In this document: one piece after another, positions 47,048 to 59,786 of the stretch
How the letters are laid out: each line of letters starts with the position of its first letter
Numbering within the stretch: position 1 is the stretch's first letter
NCBI GenBank assembly: GCA_033002965.1
Contig: JAURVB010013563.1
Coordinates: 107,893 to 171,892 of the forward strand
Source: Piper betle
Taxonomy: Eukaryota > Streptophyta > Magnoliopsida > Piperales > Piperaceae
Reading direction: 5' to 3'
DNA: 64,000 nt
Position numbers and translations under genes: made by a program
The notes under the pieces: generated by a model
Databases searched by the model: none
The model's input: the letters and a program-made list of their open reading frames with translations, nothing else
Told to the model about the DNA's origin: nothing

Positions 47048-50000
47048 ATGGAGGGCTACCCCGCCGGCTCCGACGGCCAGATCGCCTACTTCCAGGCCGT
47101 CACCGGCCTCGGAGACCGCGACCTCTGCGCCGAGATCCTCGCTGCCACGCCTGGGACCTCGACGTCGCCGTCTCCGCCTTCACCGCCGATCCCGCTGACT
47201 CCGCAAATTCCGGATCCGACGACCGGGCCGGGGCGGCGGAGGAGCGCGAGGAGGACGCACCGACGCCCGCGGCGGCGCGGCGGGTCCGGGGCTGGTGTGG
47301 AGGGTGGTGACGCTGCCGATCTCCGTCGTTTCCGGCGCGGTGGGGCTGGGGTTTTGGGTGGCCGGAGAGGATCTTGAGTCACTCTCTCGGGCTGCTCGGG
47401 TGGCGATCCGGCGGGGCGGACGGCGACCCCGGCTCGTCGTCGCCGCTTGTGCGGGTGTCGCCGGCGGCGAGGGAGGCAAATGAGTTCGCGGCGCTGTTCG
47501 AGAGGGAGTTCGGGGCGGCGGCGGCGCGGCCGGGGTTTGTGGCGGACGGGTTCATGGACTCGTTGCAGAGGTCGAGGAGGGAGTTCAAGCTGCTGTTTGT
47601 GTATCTCCACTCGCCGGAGCACCCAGATACGCCGTGGTTCTGCCGGGAGACCCTGTGCTCGGAGGCCGTCGCGGCGTTTCTGAGCGAGAATTTTGTGTGC
47701 TGGGGTGGGAACATTCGGTCTAGCGAAGGGTTCAAGATGAGCAATAGCTTGAAGGCGTCGAGGTTCCCGTTCTGCGCCTTGGTAATGGCGACGCCGAATA
47801 ACCGGATTTCTCTTCTTTACCAGGTGACTGTGATGGCTTGAAATGCTGTTTTATGATCATATTTATGCAAGTTTGTTAGTTTTGTTTGTTTGGAGTAGTA
47901 ATCGCTATGCTTTAAGAGTTTTGCTATTTGGAATGATGGAAATTACTGACATTCACTGTGTATGAAAGCTTGTTAATTTTGGTTGGTAGTTTGGCTTAGT
48001 TTTGGCTATGGTTGGGATAGTAATTACCAATTCTGATGTTTCCTACAATGTGGAATGGTAGAAATTATTGAGACCAGCTTTTTAAGTGACATTCTTCTAT
48101 GGAAAAGCATACTATACTGGAAAGTCGCTTCGCAAGGTTATGATTGTGTCTTTGTGTCTGCCATGTGAAATGTTATTGGAAATGCGTATGATGGTTAGTG
48201 TATGTAAGTTGGATACTTTTTTCTTTGATGGTTTAGCTTAATTCTACCCATGACCTAGCTTACCCAAACGAAATTCTCTGGCAAAATTTTGGATATTATC
48301 GCTAGGATCCAGCAAAATTGCCGCCATAGATTGTCGATGGCCGGAAAGTGGTGAATCTGTGCAGGAAAGATCGGGAAATATATTTCATGCACAGTGAAGA
48401 ATATGAGATGTACTTAGCTTTTCAGGAAAAAAGCCATGAAAGAGTGAATGATGAATTTTTAGTTGCCTGAGAAAGTGAAAATGAATCATTGGGAGACTTC
48501 TTTTCATTTTTATTATAGAGAGAAGGAGAGAATGTTGGAAATTTAGAGGTTAAGGAAGTTATAAAGTGAAGGAGGATGGATTGCACCTAAGCGTCGCCGT
48601 TTCGCTGTTGCCTGCTTGTCGCCCCTGCATCTGCTCGCCGCTCGTCATTGACGAATGCTCAAGAATGGTTTTTCCGTTGGTATGAGTCACTTCCTTTTTG
48701 TTTGGGGTTCAAACCCATGAACCCATGTTGAATTAGTTGTTTTTAACCTATTTGCACATGTTAGCCCACCATGTTTGCACCTATTTATTTTCCTTGCAAC
48801 TTTGATTTCCTCCTTAATTATTTACTAGCATGTCAATTTTACTGAAATTAATTATTTACACTTAGTAAGTGTTGTCCAAGTTTACCTTTTAATGTGTTTG
48901 GTGTTTTTCTTCTGAAAAGTATCTTATAAGCTATAGAACAATCATTCTTATCTTATAATAATGTATTTATAAGCAGCTTACAAAAATTGTGGTCCGAGAT
49001 AGGCCAATTGGATGCCCAAAACGAAACCGAAATTTGATATTGTCAACCTTGATCTCATCATGGTCGAGGTTTCACCTGATTGTCCGCCATTTGGAGGGTT
49101 GCATCAGGAAGGACATTTTTGCACATGGTCCTTGTAGCAGAAAATCACTGATATTACATACTTGATATTGAGTTATTCTAACTGAAAAAGCGTGATGGCA
49201 CTGAAGATGGAAGCTAGTTCAGATGATGTCACTGAGTAAGTTAAGAATAGCTTATTGATGCCAGGAAAAGCAAATGTCAGTCAATTGATTCTGTCAAATG
49301 TACTTAACCGGTGTGAAATTGTGATTAGTGTATGATTTCATATTTTTAGACATTAATGAGGTAGGTGCACCGAGTGTGTGTGCGTTTTTGTCAGAAGGTT
49401 TACATCGATGTTGATAGAAGTTGTTCAATACCGCCACTTAAATAAGCAGTTTTTATGTTAATGGCAATCGAGAAGCTCCATTTTTATTGTTATTGGAAGT
49501 GTCTTTATGTAACTTCTATGATAAGTTTGCGATTTGTCTTGTTATTGGAAGTGTCTTTATGTAACTTCTATGATAAGTTTGCGATTTGTCTTGTTATTTG
49601 AAGTGTCTCTATGTAACTTCTATGATAAGTTTGCATGCTTTTTTATCTTAGGCATTTTAAAATTGTATCACAGGTTGAGGGACCAAAGACACCAGACGAG
49701 ATGCTTGCAATTTTTCAGAGAGTACTAGAAGACAGTGCTCCTTCTCTTATTGCTGAGAGACTTGAGGCAGAAGAAAGAAGAAACAACATGCGGTTGAGAG
49801 AGGAGCAAGATGCTGCTTACCGAGCAGCACTTGAAGCTGATCAGGTGTTTTTCCGTTCAAATATTTTCTTTTCCTTATGTAGGTTTGAACATTTTCTTAG
49901 AATATGCAAGCTTGAATGTTCAGCAAAACAAGTTCTTATAATTGAGAACTGCTGCGGTGACATTACCTTATTATTTGATTATAGTGGTAGTTACACCTAC

Positions 50001-51291
50001 TTGTTCTTTGACCTGACAGGCTAGGGAGCGACAGATAATAGAAGAGCAAGAAAGATTGGAGCAAGAAGCTGAGAGAAAAATAAAGGAGGAAGAAGAAGCT
50101 CGAGATAGGGCTGTCCATGAAGCTGCTGAAAAGGTAGCTGCGTTGGCAAGAAGACGGCAGGAGAAGGCTATGTATCTAGGTGTTGAACCTGAAAAAGGAC
50201 CAAATGTTGCTCAAGTAATGTTCCTGACCTAGCTATTTTCTCCCTTTTTCCCCCATTTTTATGTTGAATGCTAATATATTTGTCTTTCATGCTTGCATAG
50301 ACTTGCATTCAGGGATACCATTCTATTTAATTTGTCTCTTTTTTTATGGTTTTGACAAATTGGAAACTTTTCTTTGCAATTTTTTTATGATCAAAATGCA
50401 CTTGCCAAATGTTAGACTTTGCTTTCATCTGCAGTAAAGGAATATAATAAAGAAAATGACTGTATAGATTTAGAAATATGTAACATTTTGGGTGGGTAAA
50501 CGATGAATATCTCTGTCTATTCATGAAAAATTTAAACAGATTGCATTGTATTTATTTATGATGTTTATACACCATGAATTTGCTATTCCTTATGATTTCC
50601 TGTTTGAACCATTGACCATTTGAATATGTGTGTTTAACTTTGGGAGGATCTTGTGCTTGATGGTTAGCAGCTTGTCTGTCATGGCTTTTTCTAAGAAATC
50701 TTGCTGGAACGGCACAGCTGTATACCATGAAATGTCATGTTTTCCTCGTACGGTATTTTTGTTGGAAACAAATGGAGGTTGTCGAACTTGTTATCTAAAT
50801 CATTGGATTTTTTTTCATGGCAAAACTTGGATCTATTTCAACACTCTGCATTTGGCTGTTGATAAGTTATAATTCCTATGCATTTTAGTTGCATTTTTCA
50901 AAAACTTGCAATGATGTCGTGGATATTGATGTGCTAGCTAGAAATCAGGGGATGGATGTATATGTGTGCTGTCGAATGTATTCTCTATTCGGTTTCTGAT
51001 AAAAATTTTGTTAGTCATTTTTCTTGAGAATAACCTGTTGCTTATGTACCGCATTTCTAGGTTCTTGTCCGGTTTCCAACTGGAGAGCGCAAGGAAAGAA
51101 GGTTTCATAGCGCATCTACCATCCAATCCATATACGACTTTGTTGATTCTCTGGACTGTTTGCAGGCCGAAAACTATAGCCTAGTGTCAAACTTCCCTCG
51201 AGTAACGTACGGACCTGATAAACTCAACCTTTTACTGAAAGAAGCTGGTTTGCATCCTCAGGCAAGCCTTTTCATTGAGGTAGACTCATGA
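47048..51291 (+). CDS. PUX10-like UBA-UAS-UBX protein (four exons, exon 1 frame-broken)
   Basis: Plant UBX (PUX) proteins are adaptors of the AAA ATPase CDC48/p97; PUX10 anchors CDC48 to lipid droplets through a hydrophobic segment and helps extract ubiquitylated oleosins. Exons: 47048-47823, 49674-49844, 50020-50214, 51061-51291, all with GT/AG junctions, about 457 codons (Arabidopsis PUX10 is near 480). Order: UBA (about 47066-47180, GLGDRDLCAEIL), hydrophobic hairpin (47305-47370), UAS/thioredoxin-like (47470-47823 and exon 2; LLFVYLHSPEHPDTPWFC, MSNSLKASRFPFCA), acidic coiled coil (exons 2-3), UBX (exon 4) with the CDC48-binding FPR at 51193-51201. Exon 1 has three frame changes: one base lost near 47140, one lost near 47281, one gained near 47372. 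From 47374 to the stop the frame is clean. Either a recently damaged gene or assembly error in GC-rich DNA. Confidence 0.85.
48000..49486. other. PUX10-like intron 1, unannotated part
   Basis: Intron 1 is 47824-49673. This part is AT-rich with a short GC-rich island near 48585-48650; no intact element seen. Confidence 0.4.
49487..49636. repeat. 52-bp minisatellite, about three copies
   Basis: Unit beginning 'ttgttattggaagtgtcttt' repeats at 49487, 49539 and 49591; the third copy has a few changes and is cut short. It lies 38 bp ahead of exon 2 of the PUX10-like gene. Confidence 0.9.
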
Positions 51292-52390
51292 AAATACTGC
51301 TCATACCGTCTCATATGACCTGATTTGTCAAAAGTACCCTTATAGATGACATGAACTGGAGTGAACGTTCATAGTTTTCTGTCCTTTTCCATTTTGCCTC
51401 TAATTAACTTCAGTTGGAGTAGTTATAATTCTTCTCTGCCCTGTATAAAGGTCAAGACATAGAGAGTGCACTTCTCCTGCCCACTTTAAACGAGAGTGCA
51501 GAAACTACGGTATTATGATCTGAAGAAATATCACATTGAATCTTTTTAGGTTATATGCAAATTTGTGTCTAATATTAGTATCAATATATGTGGATGAGGG
51601 TATGAATGGGATACTCCATGTTGTGAATTAGTTTTTATTAGCTTGGCCTTCTCAAATCAGTAGTTAAGGTTAGATGATATGATTGTTTTTGAGTGAGAAA
51701 TGAAGATATACCTGTCTTCAAAGATATTGATCATGGACGAAAAAATAATTGCCTTGACATTAGCAGTTGGGCAAGATGATGGTGTGAAACTAAAGATCGA
51801 ATTAAACTAGAGCTTCTGATTTTGGAAAATCATTTTTTAATCTAATTCAGTTGTTCATGATGATTCAATGAGTTGAAAATTATGCACAACTATGACTACA
51901 TACCTTACATGTTCGTCGCGAAGCCAATGGAGAACACCATCATTCTTGCTCTTACTGGCTCTTTCCAAAGCTGAGGATCGCTCAGGTAAAAGAGAGCTGT
52001 AACGTCTATTTCCAATCAAAATCACTAACTTCTATACAATACCTTTGCAAATTAAAGAAACCCTCAGCTTACTTTTATATATTTATCCTTTGTAGTTGCT
52101 GTTTATCATGTAATGTGCTCTTTATACAGGGAAACTCTTTCAACCTTCTAGCATGTGTATAGCATCCAGCTCATGTTTGATATCTTTGAATTGGGGGGTA
52201 AAGAGAAGTAGAACTGTTGATGATTTACCACATACAAAAAATTTCCAAAATCATGAACTAGTATTTGCTAGAGTGATATCTTTTTCATTTGAGTTTACAG
52301 TCTGAATTGCTCCAAGTCACTTATCTTTTTCACTGGTTGAAAGTCCTTGATATTCTGATCCCTCTCCTTCCTTGGATCACCCCCTGTTTT
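51292..52390. other. 3' flank of the PUX10-like gene
   Basis: Contains its 3' untranslated region for an unknown distance. No other gene recognised. Confidence 0.4.
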
Positions 52391-52600
52391 TATTCGTCCC
52401 TTCGAGTTTCTTGGCGATATCCTCGACGGGCATTTCGATGGCATCCTCCCTAACACCAAGTTCAGGATCCGTCGTTAGCATTGCCTGTTCATACATAGAT
52501 ACCGGTAATTAGAAATGAGAGTTGCCGATGGAGCTCCATTGATTGAAGAAGCTTGGCTGCTGCTTCTGCCAACGAAGCTCCAGTGATGGGATAAACTTCA
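52391..52600 (-). other. Possible exon or exon remnant, unrecognised product
   Basis: On the minus strand, a frame from about 52495 to a TGA at 52391 reads AMLTTDPELGVREDAIEMP and continues VEDIAKKLEG to the stop. It follows an AG acceptor-like site near 52496. Just upstream, 52510-52590 reads GASLAEAAAKLLQSMELHRQ in a nearby register. Composition is protein-like (charged, amphipathic) and unlike the AT-rich surroundings. I do not recognise the family. It could be the last exon of a gene whose rest is missing, a retained fragment, or chance. Confidence 0.3.
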
Positions 52601-54638
52601 CTAATTCACCTTTAAGCATTTTTTTGTATTTACAAGCTTTTAAAGAGCGCAAGTTTGTTTGTTTTTTTGCCCTCCATGCGAAGGCCCCAATTTGTTTAGA
52701 AAGAAAATGCAAGCCAACAAGGTTTATAATTTTAAATAATAAATATTTAAATATGTACTCATGTTTTGCCCAAAAATAAAATTTATACTGTAAAAGTCTT
52801 ACCCTTTACAATTTGTCATTTTGCATGAAACAATTTAACCATAAACTATAGTTTTATGTACCAACAATTTTTTTTAAAAAAACTGATATGAAAATGGAAA
52901 CCTCCATTGTGTTTGACTGACGTGACAACCAACTACACCACGACACCATTTTTTGTTAGAGTTGGACATTATTTAACTGATCATTTAATTATAATTACAA
53001 TTTGTAACCCTTATCTAAGTAGTAACCATTCATACTTCACACTGGCCCTCTTAATTTTATTTACATTTTAGAATTGATTAAACTTCGTGTTGGGTGTAGA
53101 CGTCTGAATTACTGAGTCCGAAGCATATCCGACCGACTTTGATCAACTAAATTTGACCAAATTAAAATAAATTAAAAATAGATATTTTTTATCCGACTAA
53201 ACGAGCAACCGAGTATCCGATATTTATATCAATAACATAATACTTTTAACATTTGTAAGGCGAATATAATATTCTAAGGAAATTTTAATACATAATATAA
53301 AATAAAGTTAATTAAATTTATACATAAAATTAATATTTGCACTTACATTGTTAAATGTAACCGTAAAAACTTTTTATTAATTTGTCACTCACAAAGTTTA
53401 CTAATAATATACTCGGCCATGCATTCCCAGGTACATCAGACTTTCAACTTTAACAATATTCAATACTTTTTTACAATTTTCAATTTTCATCAATACATTT
53501 AGCTGAACGGGGATCATTCACATGACACAACTTCATTTTATTTATGTTGTCGACATTCAACAAAATTAGGATGTTTAAAAGAAAACAGCTGCAAATATAG
53601 GATATTTGAAGAACAAACTAATCCATTGTTAGGAATGTCATCCAACACAATGTGTGAACACTAGTAGGGATGTCATATGCAGATGAAACGAAGACAGCCC
53701 GAATTGATCTTGGTCAGCATATCATTCCACTTCCGATCGACGTGCACATTCAACTTCATCAAATTCAAAATCCATGAAGAAGTAAATGCTGTTGTAGATC
53801 AGCTTGCCGTAGATGATCGCAACCGAAAATTGTGGTCGAACACCGGCTGGAGGCGATGGAGACAATCAAGTCCCTCTCAAAGCTCTCTGGCATTCGTCGT
53901 CGAATCACCGATAACAAACAATCAACACTGCAGGCGGCGCACAATACTAGTTATAATGCACCTAAACTCATAACGAATAATTACCCAGAACCGTTCTAAC
54001 CAGTTAAAAATTTAAAAACAGATCCAACGAGTTATAATTTTAAAACAGATCTGGGGCACAATACCATATACTCAAAAGTCTCAATCTTTTTGCAGATTGC
54101 ATCGTCAAATCTCAATGTTTCACAGCTGTGACCTTTAAAACCCAAATAGCACAACACAAATCCTCAAAAAAGAAAGAGAAGATGGAAAAGATAAAATCTG
54201 TGCATCCGCCTACGAAGATGCGATCAAGGTGGCGCCTGGCAGCGGAGGGTGGCGGCAGTGGAGACGACGGCTCTCTATCTCGATCGTTAGGTAAGATTTT
54301 GATTTCGGGTTGTCTACAGACATTGTCTGGGCCGGACGGCAACTTGGACAATAACTCAGTCAAACAAATTTTGTTCAACAAAATTTTAGATAAACGCGGA
54401 CAACAACTTGTCCAACGTCCATTCACACCCCTATCTAGAATGGAGGTCCAACCTTACACTAGGAACTAAATCCTATTAAAGATTTGATCTTTTCTAACTC
54501 TGTCTGGAACTCACTGGAGGCTCAGGGGAAATCTTTCTCCTGTTACATGAATCCTAGCATTTTTGTTTTGATTAATTCAAAATCATTACAATTTTAAAAT
54601 TCTTTTTTATCATGAAAATCTCCCTGAGCCAACTTGAT
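52601..54638. other. Intergenic region
   Basis: AT-rich, with a more balanced patch at 53670-54480 where overlapping frames of about 100 codons exist on both strands without a domain. Nothing supported. Confidence 0.4.
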
Positions 54639-54742
54639 TTTGTGGCTACCCGCGTTAATTCCATGGATGACTCCATGCTCGCCAATTGAATTTGTGGCTA
54701 CCCGCGTTAATTCCATGGATGACTCCATGCTCGCCAATTGAA
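54639..54742. repeat. Perfect 52-bp tandem duplication
   Basis: The 52-bp unit starting 'tttgtggctacccgcgttaa' at 54639 is followed by an identical copy at 54691. A very recent duplication, or an assembly artefact. Confidence 0.9.
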
Positions 54743-55970
54743 TAATTGACTCCTTGTGTGATGTTATAAAAGATTATGAAACATATTATTATTTGATTTA
54801 AAATAGCTAAAATAATATTTTAAAGTAATATAAATAATATATTTATCAGTTTCAATTATTAAAAGAGTAGAATATACTAATTTCATATAATTTTTATTTA
54901 CATTATTAAAAAAATATGAATGACTCCTAGTCACCTTGGAGTCAACCCGAGTCAACTCCACTCTTCCGAGACAACTCTACTTTATACTATGTCGAATCGA
55001 GTCCGAGTTTTGAGTTTTTAAACTATGATTTAGATTAATTAATTATTTTTGTTAAACTTACACTTTACAAGCTTTCACCTCAAACAAAAAAATCAGGAGA
55101 ATTGGGTACAACTATATTAAATTATAATCTCCATATAAAATATAAAAAAATTATCATAACAATATTAAAATTCTAATGAAGGTTTAAAATGTTGATCATG
55201 TAAACCTATGATGTCATTTTATTTATTTGACGTACCTACAATGCAAAATTAAAGATACATTATTTGTTAAAAATTTTCATCTGTAGTAAATCAAATAATG
55301 ACTCGTCACAAAAAATATAGCTTTTAATTATTATTTTGGGGGAAATCCGCCTTGTATGGGCGGGGGTTTGGCATTGACCCCTACCTGTTTATTAATCAAT
55401 CAAAAAATATTTTACAATGTCATCAGGGGGGACATAGATAGTAGCCTTACCCTGAAAAATAAAAATAAAAAAAATAAAAAAATAAAAAATACTTCCATAA
55501 GACTGGGCCAACTGATCACAAAAATTACAAATTAATTTTTATTATGCAGCTGAACCCAGTGATATTACATAGTAATTACAATGTCCCCGGATATATACTA
55601 GAAGTTTGTTGATCAAAACAATAAAATGAAGATCAGATTTGGCAAGCAGGTGGCATGGCTTTGGACGGTTGGACTCGGTCGATCTTATTTACTTCCTCCA
55701 TGCATAATCCGGATCCATGCAAAAATGTTCAACAATCGTCGTCACTTCATTGTCCATGCACGTACTTGGAGCTCCAATCTGTATAAGCAGTAACTTATGA
55801 TTGATCATAATTGAATAATCAGGAAACAAATTAAATAAAATGAATCATAACCATTGTAAGGAATTGATTTTATGTTTAAAGACTTGCCCATATTAATTAA
55901 TTTGCAAAAACATGTAATCAGGAATGTGAACTAATTAACTATACATATAAACAAGTCTCTAAGAAATTAA
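54743..55970. other. AT-rich spacer with possible LINE-like tail
   Basis: Around 55335-55440 the minus strand reads a run of GCCCATACAAGGCGGATTTC-type sequence preceded by 'ttgattgattaataaacagg'. I have a weak impression of a LINE 3' end but cannot support it further. The rest is AT-rich. Confidence 0.25.
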
Positions 55971-56122
55971 ATCATAATATCAATTAGGACACACACCTGA
56001 GAAGATCAAGAAGCTGAGAGATAACGGCTTTCACAAACAATCCCGAAGTCCTAATTTTTGATGATAGGATCGACCCAACTTGTTTTCATTCGAGTCTTGA
56101 TGATCACTACCCGCTTCGGTTT
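55971..56122 (+). repeat. ~150-bp dispersed repeat, copy 1
   Basis: Closely matches 61613-61768: shared runs include 'aggacacacacctgagaag' and 'gataacggctttcacaaac'. Only about a dozen differences over the length. No terminal structure seen. Confidence 0.85.
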
Positions 56123-56921
56123 CATTCGAGTCTTTCAAATTAATTTTTAAAATTAATACGGCTGAACCCAATAATAATTCACAGTTCCAAGCCTAGATGG
56201 CCGTGGGATAAACTCTAAATTAGTAATAAACCGAGGCTAAGGCTGATGAATAGAATTTTATTATGCAGCCCAATGCCCGGGTATAATTTCAACTTATAAC
56301 AAAACAACAATTATTTCAAAGACTTGCTGCAAAGCCCTGCAAGATGTAGATTAACACAAAAAATTAATAGTTTTGAATAGAAAAAATTTTAGCTCATCCC
56401 GAGAGCGAGTGATGCCGATGGAGACACCGTCGATTCCCAAGATGATCGACAGTAAGGACACACGACGTCTCTACCGGCGTCGCTCTTCGGGCGGAGCTAA
56501 ATGTGGCTCTTTTGAATGTGTGCGACAACAAACAATTAGAGATCTAAGCTCCATTAGAAGGTTAAACTCCATGAAAAACCATATAGATGGACATATATAC
56601 TCACCAAAAAAGAAAGAAAATAGAGTAGACGGTGTGCATGCATGAGTAGACAAATCCATACGTAGTCGTCTCTCGCCGTCCACACCCGACGTGCATGGAT
56701 GGGCGCCGTCCACTCTACAAATCAGAAATGTGTATTAGGTTGAGAGAACAGACCTCGCCTTTTAAAATTGTCATAGTTCCCAAAAGTTCCCTTTCTACAT
56801 ACCAAAATCAATATGGCGTTTAATTAAGAAAATAAGAATGATATATATAATACGAAGAACATGGGCAAGCACCAAAACATGAGCAGAGGACAGGTATATG
56901 ATTTAAAAACAAATTCCAAGT

Positions 56922-56962
<41 letters not shown>

Positions 56963-57783
56963 TGTTTAAGAAATCATATATACGTATGAGAAAAATTACT
57001 AATTTGTTGCCGGCAACAATTGCATCATGTATTTGGAAACTCACCTTGTATTGATTGAGAAGTTGTCCATCCAATCCATGCATATATGTACGTATGCAAT
57101 CTTCTCGCCGTCCATTTTGCAAATTTTATCGAAAGGCCCTGTGAAAATTAAGGAGAATATCAAAACAAAGAATTGAATCTATGCTTCTAATCAAGAATCT
57201 TCAATCCTTCAACACCTTGATCATCAATTAAACTCATCAAAGAAAGAAAAATATGAAAAAGGATTAGAAGCAACAAATATATATACCTTCATCTTCGTCT
57301 TCCACCGCTCCATGAACCGGGCAAGAGCATTGTCAGAGACGGGAGGGAAGAGCAATGTGAGGGTGCATGAATATGGGAACATTGTATATATATATATATA
57401 GCTCCGTATAAGAGCTCCCATTACTTTCCTTTCTATAAACTTTGCCGCCTCATGAGGCGGCTTCTCCTGGTACATACATATATATATATCTTCTTCGTAT
57501 ATTCTGGGAAATGGGTAAGACAAAAACCGCCTGAGCCTATCAAATTGTTGAAAACAGAACTTCCAGATCTGATTTCTATCCCTATCAAATTGTTTGTCAT
57601 AAAACCTTTTTTTCGTAATTTAATTTATCAATTATCATTATCAAATTCATATTGACTATCATTTTTTTTAGCAGCCAAGAACACATTTTTGGATATTACT
57701 AAGACTGATTCGCCTATGTTTTTTTTGCGGCTTTGAAGTCAATTAAAATTTGATGCTCGTCTCTTTTCATGGTATCTTAATTC
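56123..57783. other. Intergenic region with two TA microsatellites
   Basis: TA runs at 56925-56958 and 57384-57401. Frames of 60-99 codons on both strands lack recognisable domains. A minus-strand segment at 57285-57365 is more GC-rich but unrecognised. Confidence 0.4.
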
Positions 57784-59786
57784 TTCATCTTTGCAGCAAT
57801 TGTTGGTCCGGAGGTTAATAGTGGAAGTGGATTGCACGGTATGGTCGAAGTCTCTTCCTCCTTCAAAGAAGGATTTGAAGATGCTGGCTTTTTCTGTCAA
57901 TTTTCAGAATGCCATCAATTAATTAACCTCTATATCAGCCCATCCAATGAAATAATAATAAGTAAAATACCAAAAGCCTTTCAATGCATGAAGAGGAAGC
58001 TTCAATGGCATGAAATGTACTCACCAAAAGAAACAAAAAAATTTTTGAATTTTGATGGGAGAGAATCGCCATGAAATTTTCTCGGAGACAGTCTATTTGG
58101 GTCCTCATAAATCCCGCCATTCCTTTTTATATTTAACCGTCACTCCCAAACGGCGCCACTTTTTGAAACAAGTAGTTTGCAATATATTAGAGTTTTTTTA
58201 TCAAGAAAGGGAAGAGCTTTTGATATTATTAAATGGTGGGAAAATCTAATATAAATACCAAAAAAGAAAAAAAATATTATAATGACAAAATTGCACTCGT
58301 AATTAATTTTTTATTAAAAAATATTTTTATAAATAACCTAGCCCCAGCATGCGGTTAGATTTGGTCGTCTTAATTTTTTTGGTCCTCCCAAGTCGATAAT
58401 TATTAATTAGCCATTTTATCTTGAAAACAAACTCTCAAAAATTTTGTTTGAGTATAGACGCCAAATTATTCAGAATCATGGATAACAAACAGGTAAACGG
58501 GCTTAAGTGCTCTGTGATCTATTTTTTTCGTCCAACCACGCTAATAATTATTAATTAGCATGTTTTATCTTAGAAATAAACTTGTAAACTAGTCTCTCTG
58601 GCCTCCCTGACTAATTCTACCAAAGAGGCCAACCATAAACAATAACTCCCCCTAATGCACAACTTACAACTTTCATCGTATTGTACTCACCAAAGATCAT
58701 GAAAATTTCATTTTTGTATGTGCGAACTTACACAAAATCATGGATAATAAACAGGCATACATGTTTAAGGATTCAAATGATCAATTTCTTTCGTTCATTC
58801 GTGTCACTAATTATCAATTAGCACGTTTTCTTTAATTATCAATTAGCATGTTTTCTCTTGGAAACAAACTCCCCAGAATTTCATTTCAGCATGTGTGGAA
58901 CTATTTGAAATCATGGATAAACTAGTACGTTATCCGCACATTACATAGATTATGAGAAAAGTAAATAATTTAACCGTTCTTATAAATCCATCTTAGGGAT
59001 AAAATTTTATGAGCTTGTAGTTTTGCCTGGTTCGGGCTAGTATTGAGTCGTTTTGACTGACTTCGAGCCATACTAATTTTCAGACTATGAGTATAGGTCT
59101 GAGATGGTTGTATGGGGATGTTATAGTGGCTGAGTATTCCCGAGATGTAAATAATAGCTTCAGTTAAGCTACAACAGAGCATGAGTTATCATTGTATACG
59201 TGAGGTACACAAATGATTTGTATAGGTTAGCAAAGGTTTTTAGGCTAAGATTTAGGCTGTTGCAACATTTACTATCCGTTTCGGATTTTTAAGATATCTC
59301 ATTTACATACATCTTAGGTATTTCAGACAATCGGATTGCCCCTGTGGGCTCAACTTGATTGAGTCGCAAATTTTCACATGATTCCCATTTAGCCTTCTTG
59401 TTTCAATTCTAGCCAATAGAGTTACTTTTACGTCTCAAGTCAGTTTGGACTTTGGGCAGTTTCGATTCGGCTCGCCACTAGTGAGTTTCTGGCCCTCCAT
59501 TGGCCATAGAACATGCAACCCCATGACTGCCTTGTGACAGACTTTCGATCTATTCCTAGCTCCGGCACCGGCACTGCCACACTTGCTATTGGTAACGGCA
59601 TTTTTAAAGTAGGTTTTTGCCACCGTTGCCATCATTCAAGTCATTTTCCGACACCGACGAACCACCTATAGCCAATCTGGCTACCCACGTAGCTTCTCTT
59701 TGCCGAGATCTTCATTATTAGACCACCCATGACCACCACCGTGGCCGCGATCGCCTCCATTAATGACACCGCACTCAGCTGCAATT
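57784..59786 (+). repeat. ~2-kb tandem duplication, copy A
   Basis: Aligned with copy B (59787-61522) from 'ttcatctttgcagcaatt' at the start to the 'gcaattt' end. It contains a ~445-bp segment (about 57879-58323) absent from copy B. Shared blocks include 'ggaagtggattgca', 'ttaattttttttggtcc'-like sequence, 'aatcatggataa' and a GC-richer end. No gene recognised. Confidence 0.8.

Noticed and set aside
47086..47744. Antisense frames of 99-178 codons over PUX10-like exon 1
   Set aside because: Shadows of the GC-rich sense exon; composition is Arg/Pro repeats.
57224..57523. 99-codon minus frame near 57.3 kb
   Set aside because: Mostly AT-rich microsatellite-derived codons (Ile/Tyr repeats) and no similarity I recognise.
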